Below are positions 8,101-15,719 of a stretch of 45,691 nucleotides of DNA, in pieces. The stretch's first letter is position 1, and the number at the start of each line of letters is the position of its first letter. The stretch spans positions 1 to 45,691 of the forward strand of contig JBEHWX010000042.1 of the NCBI GenBank assembly GCA_048498995.1, read 5' to 3'. The notes beneath the pieces are model-generated. The model was not told where the DNA came from and did no database searches. It saw only the letters and a list, made by a program, of their open reading frames with translations. Both the position numbers and the translations under genes were made by a program. The DNA is from JBEHWX01 sp048498995. GTDB lineage: Bacteria > Bacteroidota > Ignavibacteria > OLB7.

Positions 8101-8307
8101 CAGTTAGCGGAGCCTTTTGGTCAAGAGTATAGGCGGCATCATGGCTCATTAGCTCCTGAACAAGCCCCTCTGTTTCGAGCCTTCATTGAACAGGCGAACT
8201 CCACAATATGGGATCGGGTAACTGCTGAGTCTCCGTTATCGAGTTATGCTGATCCAGCGGATCTACGATATGTCTGGCGGCAAATGCAAGGCTTGGGTCA
8301 GGAGTGA
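5143..8307 (+). CDS. HamB-like Ski2-type superfamily 2 helicase
   Basis: A 1054-residue helicase. The long N-terminal region (about 1-310) is helical with no motif recognised. The RecA-like core follows: motif I TSAGKT (336-341, K340), motif Ia PTRALV, motif II DEAH (439-442), motif V TTTLAQGLNFP near 655-665, and motif VI GRAGRVG (694-700), the Ski2-like signature. The C-terminal 330 residues are again helical. The ATG at 5143 is chosen over an upstream in-frame ATG because it overlaps the nuclease stop codon as TGATG. Size, domain order and the nuclease partner match HamB of Hachiman, or the related AbpB. In Hachiman the helicase is thought to sense or translocate on DNA and license the nuclease. 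GC content is low relative to neighbours, indicating recent acquisition. Confidence 0.8.
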   Translation: MATFHDLQESEQIRMALQAMDSSELAHALETEFAADDHKALTRLRMAASLSLAQLIGSHRVDELLRVLSSDVPQASQENIDGSASTFLKWSAYLNAIKDGGYSPSPDDLLFFSAAGLLARQPTKVRSILRRSSFRESMQAIADEGDWAVQVRANISSAILLLIAQDSRQDIQHAGKIINSLSQRQKNLEGDWLNKRISPDRDAITLLGLYHLAQATIRTSEFLLVGSVETHGEPSTDIGPELRRLLIRSDEYLTLSADIDTQFWLNSIAIILWRLRTDSIWVSSRGISPRINNLLTELTRGERERNVFSLLPSQQEALRRSLLDTSKIAVVLQMPTSAGKTLIAEFAIVQTCDIFRPAKVVYVAPTRALVTQLVRTLSEDLKPIGIDVAAAGSAFEEDPYELQLLLAATGVVVATPEKLDLMFRAQPTWFEDLRLIIIDEAHLLQDHERGVRLELLLANIRRERSEVRLLLLTPFINNASQIATWLGGERGLPITVQWRPARILLGLCQFSYSDGSRNLQIDWKTPHSGPASPLATDLPVNVKLKDLSTTTKKVVFLSDRFKKLGAILALFTSSRSEAEKAAHTAAEQKPKLNVSECPPGLRVAIALAKDEYGKNSQLAFCLERGVAFHHSALSPTLRYLIEDQVRVGTIRFITATTTLAQGLNFPVSVVLIHSVNKPYNGGPLTSSEFWNVAGRAGRVGMADQGLVLFADAKHRNHWENYSAKLSDDINSALLQVINRLGPGGSLKEQYNTHEELRPFLQYLNHAAATLSPARALNRLEEILESSLANMQVTNSGESQRLRSIASQYLKLISRQQVGYLKVVDTTGLGSFSFDELYAKIGASDILSNGPNAILSKREGGMRELVEALRWLPELSLAIGLGEGDISVSKVAQVVQGWMDGKPIRDLASTFAGDSEGKRIRKAATYIYGTVAQTISWGAHAYLKGWTMRKSTRLADPMPSDLMLPAYIQYGVHSPEAAIASLLSIPRQLAEPFGQEYRRHHGSLAPEQAPLFRAFIEQANSTIWDRVTAESPLSSYADPADLRYVWRQMQGLGQE

Positions 8308-8451
8308 AAGAGAATCTAGGCCAGCCCTGCACCGAATTTGCACCAGTTGCGCGCTAGACACACTCTGGAAGTCTCACTACTTAAGACCACTGCCAGCCCT
8401 TTCCCCGCAAACGCAAAGCGGCGATCCTGGGCTGGAATCGCCGAAAACAAG

Positions 8452-8481
8452 GGAGCCCCCGCCGTTTCCGGCGGGGGCTCC
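8452..8481 (-). terminator. Strong terminator after tRNA-Lys
   Basis: A 12-bp perfect stem (GGAGCCCCCGCC / GGCGGGGGCTCC) with a 6-nt loop lies 8 bp past the tRNA 3' end. On the minus strand it is followed by CTTGTTTTCGG, a T-rich tail, giving a Rho-independent terminator for the tRNA transcript. Confidence 0.8.
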
Positions 8482-8489
8482 TGAAGATG

Positions 8490-8562
8490 TGCTCCCTGGG
8501 GGACTCGAACCCCCGACCCACTGATTAAGAGTCAGTTGCTCTACCAGCTGAGCTAAGGAAGC
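8490..8562 (-). tRNA. tRNA-Lys (anticodon CUU)
   Basis: The minus strand folds as a complete tRNA. The acceptor is GCTTCCT/AGGGAGC, the D arm GCTC...GAGC, and the anticodon stem ACTGA/TCAGT around loop CTCTTAA, giving anticodon CTT (reads AAG, lysine). The T arm GGGGG-TTCGAGT-CCCCC is canonical. The discriminator base is A, and CCA is not encoded. The 3' end faces the low-GC helicase-nuclease island, and tRNA 3' ends are classic integration targets. Confidence 0.95.
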
Positions 8563-8567
8563 GAAGC

Positions 8568-8597
8568 AATATGCACCCGTAGCCACCCTCGGATCAA
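8568..8597 (-). promoter_or_regulatory. Candidate tRNA-Lys promoter
   Basis: On the minus strand TTGATC and CATATT are separated by 18 bp and end 5 bp before the tRNA. The boxes are plausible but not strong, and the lineage's promoter consensus is unknown. Confidence 0.3.
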
Positions 8598-8928
8598 GCG
8601 TTTTTTACCGTGGTTACAATGTGACATAGCGGTTACCGCAGATTACAGACCCTATACCGCCCAGTTCCGGGCCCAAACGGCCGTTTCTGATCGGATTCGG
8701 CGTTTCCGGGACGCCGTGGGAGGGTCAATGAGAGCAGTTGTAGCCGGGAAAAGAGGCTATTGAAGCGGGATTCGCTGTCAGATTGGCAGTGAGCCGGCTC
8801 CCGGATGAGAGAGCAGCAGAAGGGGCTGGATCGCTGCCCCGGGCCTCCTCATCGATGTACGTCCCGTGGCGGGGAGCATTGAGAGCATGGGACCAGCACG
8901 CCCCGGTGGACGAGGTAGGGAGGTTGCC
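8574..8928. other. Spacer with no recognised gene
   Basis: Apart from the possible tRNA promoter at the left edge nothing was identified. A run of six T (GCGTTTTTTACC, about 8600) and the repeated GGTTAC/CGGTTACCG words are visible but unexplained. Confidence 0.4.
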
Positions 8929-9525
8929 TTACCTCGTCATCGTCAGGGAGATCAGCGGGAGCGTTTCGGTCAGGTCAACGCGGAGCTCGTAGCGGGCGCC
9001 GTCGAGCTCGGTCGTCTCGGTGATCGCCTCCCCCGCCCTTCCTCGGCCGATCCGCTCGAAGGCCCACGCGGCCCCTCCCCTCCGGACCGCCGCGGCCACC
9101 ACTCCGAGCACTTTCAGCGCCGCAGTGTTCCGCGCCCCGTCCCGACTGATCAGCATCGCCGTGTTCACGCCGCTCAGGCTTCCCTCCGGCCCCATCAGTT
9201 CCACGATGGTGGCGACGCCGTCGGCGCGGCCGAGCAGACGAGGGACGCCATGTAGGGCCGAGGCACGCTCGAACTCGAAGCCGAGCGGCGCGAGGATCCT
9301 CTCGATCTCGGCCGCCGATCGCCCGATGCCGGCGGCAGTCCCAGCCGCAGTAGCAGCTCCACTCGATGTATCAGCGGCCGGGATCGCCGGAAGCCGCAGC
9401 ACCGGCACGGCCGGTTTCGGCGTGATGAAGAAGCCGATAACGATCAGCACGATCACGCAGATCCCCACGCCCCCCAGAACCGCCCCACGGATCACCTGCC
9501 CCTTCTTTCCCTGTTCGGATCGCAT
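8929..9525 (-). CDS. Membrane-anchored protein of unknown function (paralogue A)
   Basis: A 198-residue protein not recognised as any known family. It has a short basic N-terminus (MRSEQGKKGQ), one strong transmembrane helix (about residues 12-34, GAVLGGVGICVIVLIVIGFF), a Pro/Ala/Thr-rich linker, then a soluble domain with EIERILAPLGFEFERA, a central hydrophobic strand region and AAWAFERIGRGRAG near the end. The start at 9525 is supported by an upstream GGAGAGAG site and removes an unlikely 32-residue Arg/Trp-rich extension. The soluble domain aligns by eye with the next gene (9751-10407), which points to a local duplication. Location is probably inner membrane with the domain outside the cytoplasm. 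Confidence 0.7.
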   Translation of the reverse strand: MRSEQGKKGQVIRGAVLGGVGICVIVLIVIGFFITPKPAVPVLRLPAIPAADTSSGAATAAGTAAGIGRSAAEIERILAPLGFEFERASALHGVPRLLGRADGVATIVELMGPEGSLSGVNTAMLISRDGARNTAALKVLGVVAAAVRRGGAAWAFERIGRGRAGEAITETTELDGARYELRVDLTETLPLISLTMTR

Positions 9526-9750
9526 ATGCTCTCTCCGGATGTTGTGTGCCCAGCCGATTCGTCGAGACCACCATCGCCTGGGGCTGATCGCCACTCGCGT
9601 AAGCTTCGAGCAACACCGCATGGCCTCGAAGCCAGTATCATCACGCGGACATCCTCACCTCCTCGATCCTCATGCCGCCGAGCTCCGTTGACTCCCACGA
9701 CACATGAACCGGCGCGCCCGCCCACGCCGTGCCACGCAGACCGGACGCGA

Positions 9751-10407
9751 TCACTCCCCGACGTGCGCGCCCGAGGAGTCGCGATCGTACTCGTTCACGA
9801 GGGCCAGGTCCGCCTCATCCATGATTCTCAGGGTGATCGTCGGCTGCTTTGCCCCGCGATCGATCGTCAGCGCGAAGTTCAACCCGTCGAATGACGACGA
9901 GATCTCCTCGAGCCCCTTCTTCCTTCCTCGCGCGATCCGGTCCAGAGCCCACGACGCGCCCGCGGAGTCGACCGTCGACACGACCTTCTCGAACACGTTC
10001 TCCGCGACCCGGTTGTAGCTCTTCAGGCTGGTCGGCAGCATCACGACCGTCATCACCGCGGGGCTCTCCTCCCGTCCCAGCAGATAGACCAGGCAGCCGA
10101 TGTTGGAGACCACGGCCCGCTGCTGCGGCAGCCCCCGCACCGATGGCGCGGGCTCGAACCGATACCCGAACGGCGACATCACCTCCTCGAGCTCGGCCCG
10201 CGAGACTCCCACGCCGTCAAGCATATCCGATCTCGTTACCCGATTGGCCGATACCGGCGGCACGTCCGGTTCCGTGGACCAACGGCTCGGCGCCCTCGCC
10301 ATATCGACAAGCGCGAGGATGAAGAAAATGCCGAAGTACGCGAGCGCCGCGGCTCACACGGTCATCATCACCTTCTTTGCTCTGGAGGGGCTGGTATCGT
10401 CGGGCAT
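9751..10407 (-). pseudogene. Paralogue B of the anchored protein, interrupted by TGA
   Basis: From the ATG at 10407 the frame reads MPDDTSPSRAKKVMMTV, then TGA (10354-10356), then AAALAYFGIFFILALVDMA and the soluble domain (ELEEVMSPFGYRFEPAPS...ASWALDRIARGRKKG) to the stop at 9751. The TGA falls at the start of the transmembrane helix that paralogue A has intact, so the gene has probably lost its anchor through a nonsense change or carries a sequencing error. A 183-residue product could still start at the ATG at 10302, after the helix. TGA recoding is unlikely because TGA ends several intact genes here. Function unknown. Confidence 0.6.
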
Positions 10408-10591
10408 GAGGTCGGCTCCTGGTGTTCCGCGGCTCCACGCCGTAATCGTGGCGCGGTAGTACGATGCGGCTGAAGATACGAAGCGGCGTCCGTTGATGTG
10501 GAGGAGCTCCCGGAACACGGTGGCGTCGATGGCGGAAGCACGCGCTGAGCGGAAGAATATCCCTGATCACGATCCGCGGGTGCCGATCCGT

Positions 10592-10617
10592 GCGCGGGCT
10601 GAAGACCCGCGCCTACC
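10592..10617 (+). repeat. 26-nt REP-like palindrome, copy 3
   Basis: GCGCGGGCTGAAGACCCGCG followed by CCTACC, the most symmetrical copy: stem CGCGGG/CCCGCG around CTGAAGA. Confidence 0.8.
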
Positions 10618-10653
10618 AGGGCATACAACCGGTGGCACACTCGGGCATGCATC

Positions 10654-10679
10654 GCGCGGGCTGAAAACCAGCGCCTACC
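10654..10679 (+). repeat. 26-nt REP-like palindrome, copy 4
   Basis: GCGCGGGCTGAAAACCAGCG followed by CCTACC. It is a diverged copy with a weakened stem, 62 bp after copy 3 in the same orientation. Confidence 0.75.
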
Positions 10680-11031
10680 GGTGCGTCGAAAGAGATGTCG
10701 GGAATTTCGCTCCCGCGATTATGCACCGGCAAAGCACGGCGCCACGACCTTCGCGCTCGACATCTACTCACATTCCACCTCGCTCCATACTCACGAATTA
10801 CCGACGCCGGCCGGAGCAGGGGGCGTCTATATTGGCCCCATCGAATTTCACGGGACGCCACGTTTGCACCTCGAACGGGGGCGCGCCCACACCGATTCCG
10901 GCCTCGCTGTGCGACCATCGCCGCGCGACATGAGGGACAGGCACTCCGCCATGTCCCGGCGACCAGCACGTGCCTGAGCGAACCGCCGGCATCGACTCAC
11001 TGCACTCCAATCAATTTCGTGAGACAGCATC

Positions 11032-12759
11032 ATGAATAGGGAATTCTTCTCCTCGACCTGGCGAACAGCGGCGGGGGCTCTGTTCGCCGCGGCGCTCGGC
11101 CTTGTTGCCGCCGCCCCGAGCTCCGCGCAGACGTCGTTCGAATATGTCTATGGCGGTGGCTCCTCGATGGAGCTCGGCCTGCGTGGCGTCACGCCGGTGA
11201 GCGGTCCCAACGTCTGCTCCAGCAACGGCTACGTCGCGGTGGGCCTCTCCCGCTCCGGCGGGACCACGCCGAGCTCGGATGTCTACGTGGTACGGACCAA
11301 CAGCGACGGAAGCCGTCAGTGGGAATACACCTACGATCTGAGCGGCAACGGCAGCAGCGACACGGCCTACAGCGTGAAGGTGCTCCCGGACGGCAGCGGC
11401 TTCATCGTGACCGGATCGACCGTGCAGGGGAGCGGCACCACCGACGCATTCCTGCTGAAGATCAACTGCGACGGCAGCATCGGCTGGGAAATGACCTACG
11501 GCGACACCACGCGGAACGACGCCGGGCACGATGTGATCACCGCGTCGCCGCTGGGAACCGGAGCCGTGGATTTCATCGTCTGCGGATATACCAGCAGCGC
11601 CTCCGGCGCCCGCACCGCCTACCTGTTCCGCACCGACGACGCGGGGAACCTGCTGTGGGATAATACCTACGACAATAATTCGCAGGTGGAATGGTTCAGC
11701 AAACTGATCCAGGCCGCGCCGACCGGCACGCAGACGCAGGGTGATATCGTCGCCGTCGGCACGCATCACAACGGACAGGGCTTCCAGGGCTTCATCGTCC
11801 GATGCAGCAGCGTTACCGGCGCCATCTCGGCGTTCGATCCGAATCACGGCGCGGCCGATTACGGCATCAACAACACGATCAACGAGGAGCTCTTCTCGGT
11901 CGTCGAGCTCCCGACCGGCGATCTGGTGGCGGTCGGATATACCGATGACGGACCGATCGTCAACGGCTTCGGAACGCGGGATATCTACCTGGCCAGAACG
12001 AACGGACGGAACCCGACCGCACTGGCCGTGCAGACGCAGCTCGGCGACAACGGGTTCTTCAATGAGCTCGGCTACGACGTGATCCTCACCGATACGTCGA
12101 TGCGCTATACCGGCACCGGAAATCTCGTGGTCGTGGGAACGTCGAACGTCGCCGGATCGTACGACGCGATCATGGTCGCGGTAAATCCCTCCACGCTAGC
12201 GCGCAGGCTCGGCACGGTCCGGAGGTTTGGCGATATCGGACGGCAGCGTGGGGACGATATCGGATACTCCCTGCACGAGGTGAAGGGCTGGGGCACCACG
12301 AACGCCCTGAAGCCTGGCTTCATCATCTGCGGAACGTCACGGAGCAACCTCGGCAATCCGTCGCCGGCGGATCCGGGAGACCTCTATCTGATCAAGACCG
12401 ACGACCTCGGCTCGACCGAGTGCGATTCGACGATGCTGCTGACGAATTCCGGCTATAGCGTCGACCCGGTAATTCTGGTGCCGACGGAGGCGGGAATTCT
12501 GGCGTCGCAGTCGCGCAATCCGAGCAACCGTGAGCGCACCTGGCCTCAGTCGGTCTGCACGAGCGTCGGCAAGCAGGCAATACCGGAGGCCGGGGAACCG
12601 CTCTCGGCGACCACGCCCGCTCCGGGCTCCGTGGTCCGTTCCTTCCCGAATCCGGTCAAGAGCGGCGAGGTGGCGAGCATGACCTTCACCCCGAGCACGA
12701 GCACGGAGCTGATCGTCTCGATCACAGATATGGCCGGCAAGAGCGTCGGCGTCCGCTAG
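11032..12759 (+). CDS. Secreted T9SS cargo protein, sorting domain cut by TAG
   Basis: A 575-residue secreted protein. Residues 1 to about 33 form a signal peptide ending SSAQ. The body consists of propeller-like repeats with recurring strands such as GFIVTGST, DFIVCGYTS, DIVAVGTHH, NLVVVGTSN and GFIICGTSR, typical of delta-60/beta-propeller surface proteins in this phylum. The C-terminus begins a type A sorting domain (VVRSFPNPVKSGE...ELIVSITDMAGKSV), but an in-frame TAG at 12757-12759 stops it halfway. The remaining half is intact downstream in the same frame. Without the full domain the protein would be exported to the periplasm but probably not recognised by T9SS. The start is the only good ATG before the signal peptide. 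Confidence 0.8.
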   Translation: MNREFFSSTWRTAAGALFAAALGLVAAAPSSAQTSFEYVYGGGSSMELGLRGVTPVSGPNVCSSNGYVAVGLSRSGGTTPSSDVYVVRTNSDGSRQWEYTYDLSGNGSSDTAYSVKVLPDGSGFIVTGSTVQGSGTTDAFLLKINCDGSIGWEMTYGDTTRNDAGHDVITASPLGTGAVDFIVCGYTSSASGARTAYLFRTDDAGNLLWDNTYDNNSQVEWFSKLIQAAPTGTQTQGDIVAVGTHHNGQGFQGFIVRCSSVTGAISAFDPNHGAADYGINNTINEELFSVVELPTGDLVAVGYTDDGPIVNGFGTRDIYLARTNGRNPTALAVQTQLGDNGFFNELGYDVILTDTSMRYTGTGNLVVVGTSNVAGSYDAIMVAVNPSTLARRLGTVRRFGDIGRQRGDDIGYSLHEVKGWGTTNALKPGFIICGTSRSNLGNPSPADPGDLYLIKTDDLGSTECDSTMLLTNSGYSVDPVILVPTEAGILASQSRNPSNRERTWPQSVCTSVGKQAIPEAGEPLSATTPAPGSVVRSFPNPVKSGEVASMTFTPSTSTELIVSITDMAGKSVGVR

Positions 12760-12882
12760 GTCGCCAACCCGGGACACGAGCTGACCATCCCGATCGAGAC
12801 GGCGGGCCTCGCGCCGGGCAACTATGTGGTCACCGTGAACGACGGCGCCCGGACCCAGTCGGTGAGGATCGTGGTCCGGTAA
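12760..12882 (+). pseudogene. Severed second half of the T9SS sorting domain
   Basis: Continuing the upstream frame past the TAG gives VANPGHELTIPIETAGLAP, then GNYVVTVNDGARTQSVRIVVR and a TAA at 12880-12882. This is the conserved end of a type A domain (GxYxVxV...KIxxR). Replacing TAG with CAG would restore a 616-residue protein. Confidence 0.75.
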
Positions 12883-12934
12883 TCGACCGGTAATCGAGGA
12901 GCGTCGCCACGACGCTCGCTCGCGCGCGATGGGG

Positions 12935-12971
12935 AACGGGGAGGCGATGCACGGAACATCGTCTCCCCGTT
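12935..12971 (+). terminator. 15-bp stem terminator of the T9SS cargo gene
   Basis: AACGGGGAGGCGATG pairs with CATCGTCTCCCCGTT through one G-U pair, around a 7-nt loop, followed by GTCGTTCC. A smaller 8-bp hairpin precedes it at 12899-12917. It lies 53 bp after the restored stop codon and could also serve the convergent LuxR gene ending at 13059. Confidence 0.7.
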
Positions 12972-13058
12972 GTCGTTCCGATCGAACCGGCGCGATCGCC
13001 CATGATCACGCTCCCGAATGAGCCGATCGTTCCCCGCATGAGGCCACGGAGCATCGGC

Positions 13059-14837
13059 TCACGACGCGCGGCCGGCGAGCATCACATCGAGGCTCGCTCC
13101 CTGCTCCAGCTTCAGTTTCCGGCGAATGTTGCGGCGATGCGTGTTGACAGTGTGAATGGAGGAGGCGGTGACGGCGGCGATCTCCTTGTTGGAGAGCCCG
13201 ACGTGGATATTCGCGCAGATCTTCAGCTCGGTCGAGGTAAGGTCGGGGCAGGTTCCGGAAAGGCCGTTGAGGAAGCCGTCCTGCACCGCCACGATCCGCT
13301 CCTCGAGCGCGCTCCACCCGACCGCGTCCGACGCGCCGGACTGAAGACGATCGGCCAGCATCCGCGCCAGCTCCGAGGCGCTCGCCTCGCCGCCGCGCGA
13401 ATATCGCATCACATCCCCCTGGAGACGGGAGACGAGCTCTTCCCGTTGCGACAGGCGAAGCGAGATGGCGGCGATCTCCGCCTCGCGGCGCTCGAGCTCC
13501 GCGGCCAGTGCCCTGACGCGCTCATCGGCGCGAAGGCGCTCCTCCTCGAGCGCGTGCAGCTTTCTTCGGGATTCGATCTGCGCCAGCACACGCTGCGTTC
13601 GTTGATTCTCGATATTCCGGCGGAGCTCGCGGTAGCGGAGAAAGTATCGTATCGCGAGATTATCGTTTCCCTGTTGCTCGTGCGCCACCGCCATCGCCTC
13701 CACGGCGTTGAGGAGCGTCGAATACGAGCGGCACGCCTGAGAGATCGCGATCGCGCGGTCGAAGCTCGCGATGGCCATTTCGGACTCCCCGGCCGCGAGC
13801 CATGCGTTGCCGATATCGAGATGCGCCACGCCGTGCTCCATCGTCTCCTCATCTCCCAACTCCACGGCGCACGCTTCCCGCAGCTCGCCGAGCCCATCCT
13901 CCCGTTTCCCCTCGACGATATCGATCTCCGCGATGTTCGCCAGGCAGGAGACGAGCACCGGCACGGCGCCGAACCGACCGACGATCTCCGCGGCCTCCGC
14001 GAACGCGGCACGCGCCTCAGGCCGTTCATTCCTGAGCAGACGGAACGAGCCGATGTTGCGCAGAATATTCAGGCAACCGAACGGACTCCCGGTTTCCCGC
14101 GCAATCTCGAGCGCGCGTCGGGCATATCCGAGCCCGACCTCGAGATCGCGCAGATCGCCGTGGATGCAGGAGAGGTTCGCGAGCGCCAGCCCGATATGTC
14201 CCGCCTGGCCGATCAGCTCGGCAAGGTCGAGGCTTTCCTCCAGGTGATGGAGCGCGCGCGGATAATCGCCGAGCTCGCGATAAGCATCGCCGAGAAACGC
14301 GAGCGTGGTCGCCACGTTGGGCGTATCACCGACGGCGCGGTAGAGCATCAGCGATTCCTCCAGCGCGTCGATCGATTCCGGCACGCGGCCGAGCGCGAAG
14401 AGCACCGCCCCCTTGCCGCGAAGCAGATGCGGCATGTGCTTGGCGCCATCGTCATCGGCACGGAGATATCTCCCGGCGCGGTCGAAGCTCCGCAGGGCCC
14501 GTCCGAGCTCCCCGGCAAACCGGTCGCAGTCGGCGGCGTGGAGGTGCGCAAGTCCCACACCCAGCCGATACGACAGGTCCCGCGCGATACGCAACGCCTC
14601 ACCGGCCAGCCGGCGCCCACGCACCGGATCGCGCGCGCGCAGCTTGTGGCTGAGCTCCAGCATCAGATCCACGCGTTGCCGTCGCGTGCGGGCGGCATCG
14701 ATCCTTCGTTCCAGCTCTTCCAGCGCATCGACCACGGCCATGACGTCGCTCACCACATCGAATGTTTCCCACCACGAGCATGCGGGGCTCGTCGTAGGAA
14801 AGTCGCGTGGGGCCACGTTTGTAACGCGCCGGATCAT
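13059..14837 (-). CDS. TPR / coiled-coil / LuxR-HTH transcriptional regulator
   Basis: A 592-residue regulator in three parts. Residues about 60-400 are tetratricopeptide repeats (for example FALGRVPESIDALEESLMLY and ELGDYPRALHHLEESLDLAE). Residues about 410-490 are a charged coiled coil (LHALEEERLRADERVRALAA). The C-terminus (about 530-592) is a GerE/LuxR helix-turn-helix (LTSTELKICANIHVGLSNKE...INTH-type SIHTVNTHRRNIRRKL). There is no receiver or kinase domain in it. This architecture is seen in Bacteroidota regulators sensing through TPR contacts. The start could also be the ATG at 14741; no clear ribosome site distinguishes them. It follows a receiver-only protein by 18 bp, so the two probably act together. 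Confidence 0.85.
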   Translation of the reverse strand: MIRRVTNVAPRDFPTTSPACSWWETFDVVSDVMAVVDALEELERRIDAARTRRQRVDLMLELSHKLRARDPVRGRRLAGEALRIARDLSYRLGVGLAHLHAADCDRFAGELGRALRSFDRAGRYLRADDDGAKHMPHLLRGKGAVLFALGRVPESIDALEESLMLYRAVGDTPNVATTLAFLGDAYRELGDYPRALHHLEESLDLAELIGQAGHIGLALANLSCIHGDLRDLEVGLGYARRALEIARETGSPFGCLNILRNIGSFRLLRNERPEARAAFAEAAEIVGRFGAVPVLVSCLANIAEIDIVEGKREDGLGELREACAVELGDEETMEHGVAHLDIGNAWLAAGESEMAIASFDRAIAISQACRSYSTLLNAVEAMAVAHEQQGNDNLAIRYFLRYRELRRNIENQRTQRVLAQIESRRKLHALEEERLRADERVRALAAELERREAEIAAISLRLSQREELVSRLQGDVMRYSRGGEASASELARMLADRLQSGASDAVGWSALEERIVAVQDGFLNGLSGTCPDLTSTELKICANIHVGLSNKEIAAVTASSIHTVNTHRRNIRRKLKLEQGASLDVMLAGRAS

Positions 14838-14855
14838 CCACGGAACGGGTGTCGC

Positions 14856-15278
14856 TCAGGGAATCGGAGGAAGGTCGGGTTGGGGAAGGGGCACGATCGC
14901 CGAGGCTCCGGCTTCGCGCATCGGAGCTCCGGCGAGCATCGCGATGGTCTCCGAGAGGAGCCGGATGTCGATCGGTTTCTTGAGATGGCTGTGGAATCCG
15001 ACGCCGAGCGAGGCGGCGATATCCTCGGGGCGGCAGTGGGCGGAGATGGCGATGGCAGGTGGCGGCGCGCCCCGTCCGATCAGGGCCTGGAGAAGGTCGT
15101 GTCCGGAGCCGTCGGGGAGGCTGATGTCGCTGATCAGCAGATCGAAGGAGCGCTCGGAGGCGGCGTGGAGCGCCAGCGCGACCGTGCGGGCGGTCGTGAC
15201 CTGATAGCCCTTCGTTTCAAAGAGGATACGGAGAACCTTTGCGGAGTCCTCGTGATCTTCGACCAGAAGAATATGCAT
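14856..15278 (-). CDS. Receiver-domain response regulator (single domain)
   Basis: A 140-residue CheY-like receiver with the full set of conserved residues: acidic pocket E7/D8, phosphoacceptor D51 (ISDISLPDGSG), Ser79 (AISAH) and Lys101 (LKKP). The last 20 residues are a Pro-rich tail with no output domain. It is co-directional with and 18 bp upstream of the TPR-LuxR regulator, its most likely partner. No histidine kinase is present in the window, so its phosphodonor is encoded elsewhere. Confidence 0.92.
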   Translation of the reverse strand: MHILLVEDHEDSAKVLRILFETKGYQVTTARTVALALHAASERSFDLLISDISLPDGSGHDLLQALIGRGAPPPAIAISAHCRPEDIAASLGVGFHSHLKKPIDIRLLSETIAMLAGAPMREAGASAIVPLPQPDLPPIP

Positions 15279-15601
15279 GATGAATGAGCCCGTTCATGAA
15301 GAGGAACGAAGCTCGAATCGAACCGTCAATCCGCTGGTCTCTGGGTGTCGGGTGGAAAGAGAGCACACGTACCGTCGTATCGCAATTTCGAGCGGCCACA
15401 ATATACGGGACGCGCCGGGAGATGTCCAGCCTCATCGAGGCAACTCCGAACATATCGCATCACGATAACTCACGGCCGCGGCGCGGGCGCCCGGCGAAGC
15501 CGTCGTACGAGCAGGGGAATGGCGAGAAGGGACGGACTCCTTACCCATGGAGCTCCGGTGTCCAGACGGAGCGGAACGGGGATATGGCCGCGACGGTCCC
15601 C
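15279..15601. other. Spacer upstream of the response regulator
   Basis: No gene recognised. It must carry the promoter of the regulator pair. No confident promoter boxes were found. Confidence 0.4.
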
Positions 15602-15627
15602 CTAAGAGCCTCTTACGAAATGAAGGG

Positions 15628-15653
15628 GCGCACGCTAAAGACGTGCGGCTACC
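15628..15653 (+). repeat. 26-nt REP-like palindrome, copy 5
   Basis: GCGCACGCTAAAGACGTGCG followed by GCTACC, inside the first 92-bp unit. It has the same stem as copy 1 with an A for G in the loop. Confidence 0.7.
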
Positions 15654-15719
15654 CTTCCACTCCCCTTCGAGTGGCTTCATTCCATGAGGGGCTCTAAGAG
15701 CCTCTTACGAAATGAGGGG

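Larger units (their letters stand above)
10408..11031. other. Spacer carrying two REP-like palindromes
   Basis: No gene recognised between the divergent paralogue B and the T9SS cargo gene. The spacer should hold both promoters. Two 26-nt palindromic repeats lie at 10592-10617 and 10654-10679. Confidence 0.5.

Noticed and set aside
10354..10356. TGA as a recoded sense codon
   Set aside because: TGA is a normal stop in the HamA-like, helicase, BNR and fabD genes, and no SECIS-like element or selenoprotein family is evident.
13002..15287. Very long plus-strand open frame opposite the two regulator genes
   Set aside because: It is the antisense of clearly real genes; His/Arg/Glu-rich composition with no domain. 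The same applies to long antisense frames opposite the usher, OmpA, Hydin-type, bshC, fab and mfd genes.
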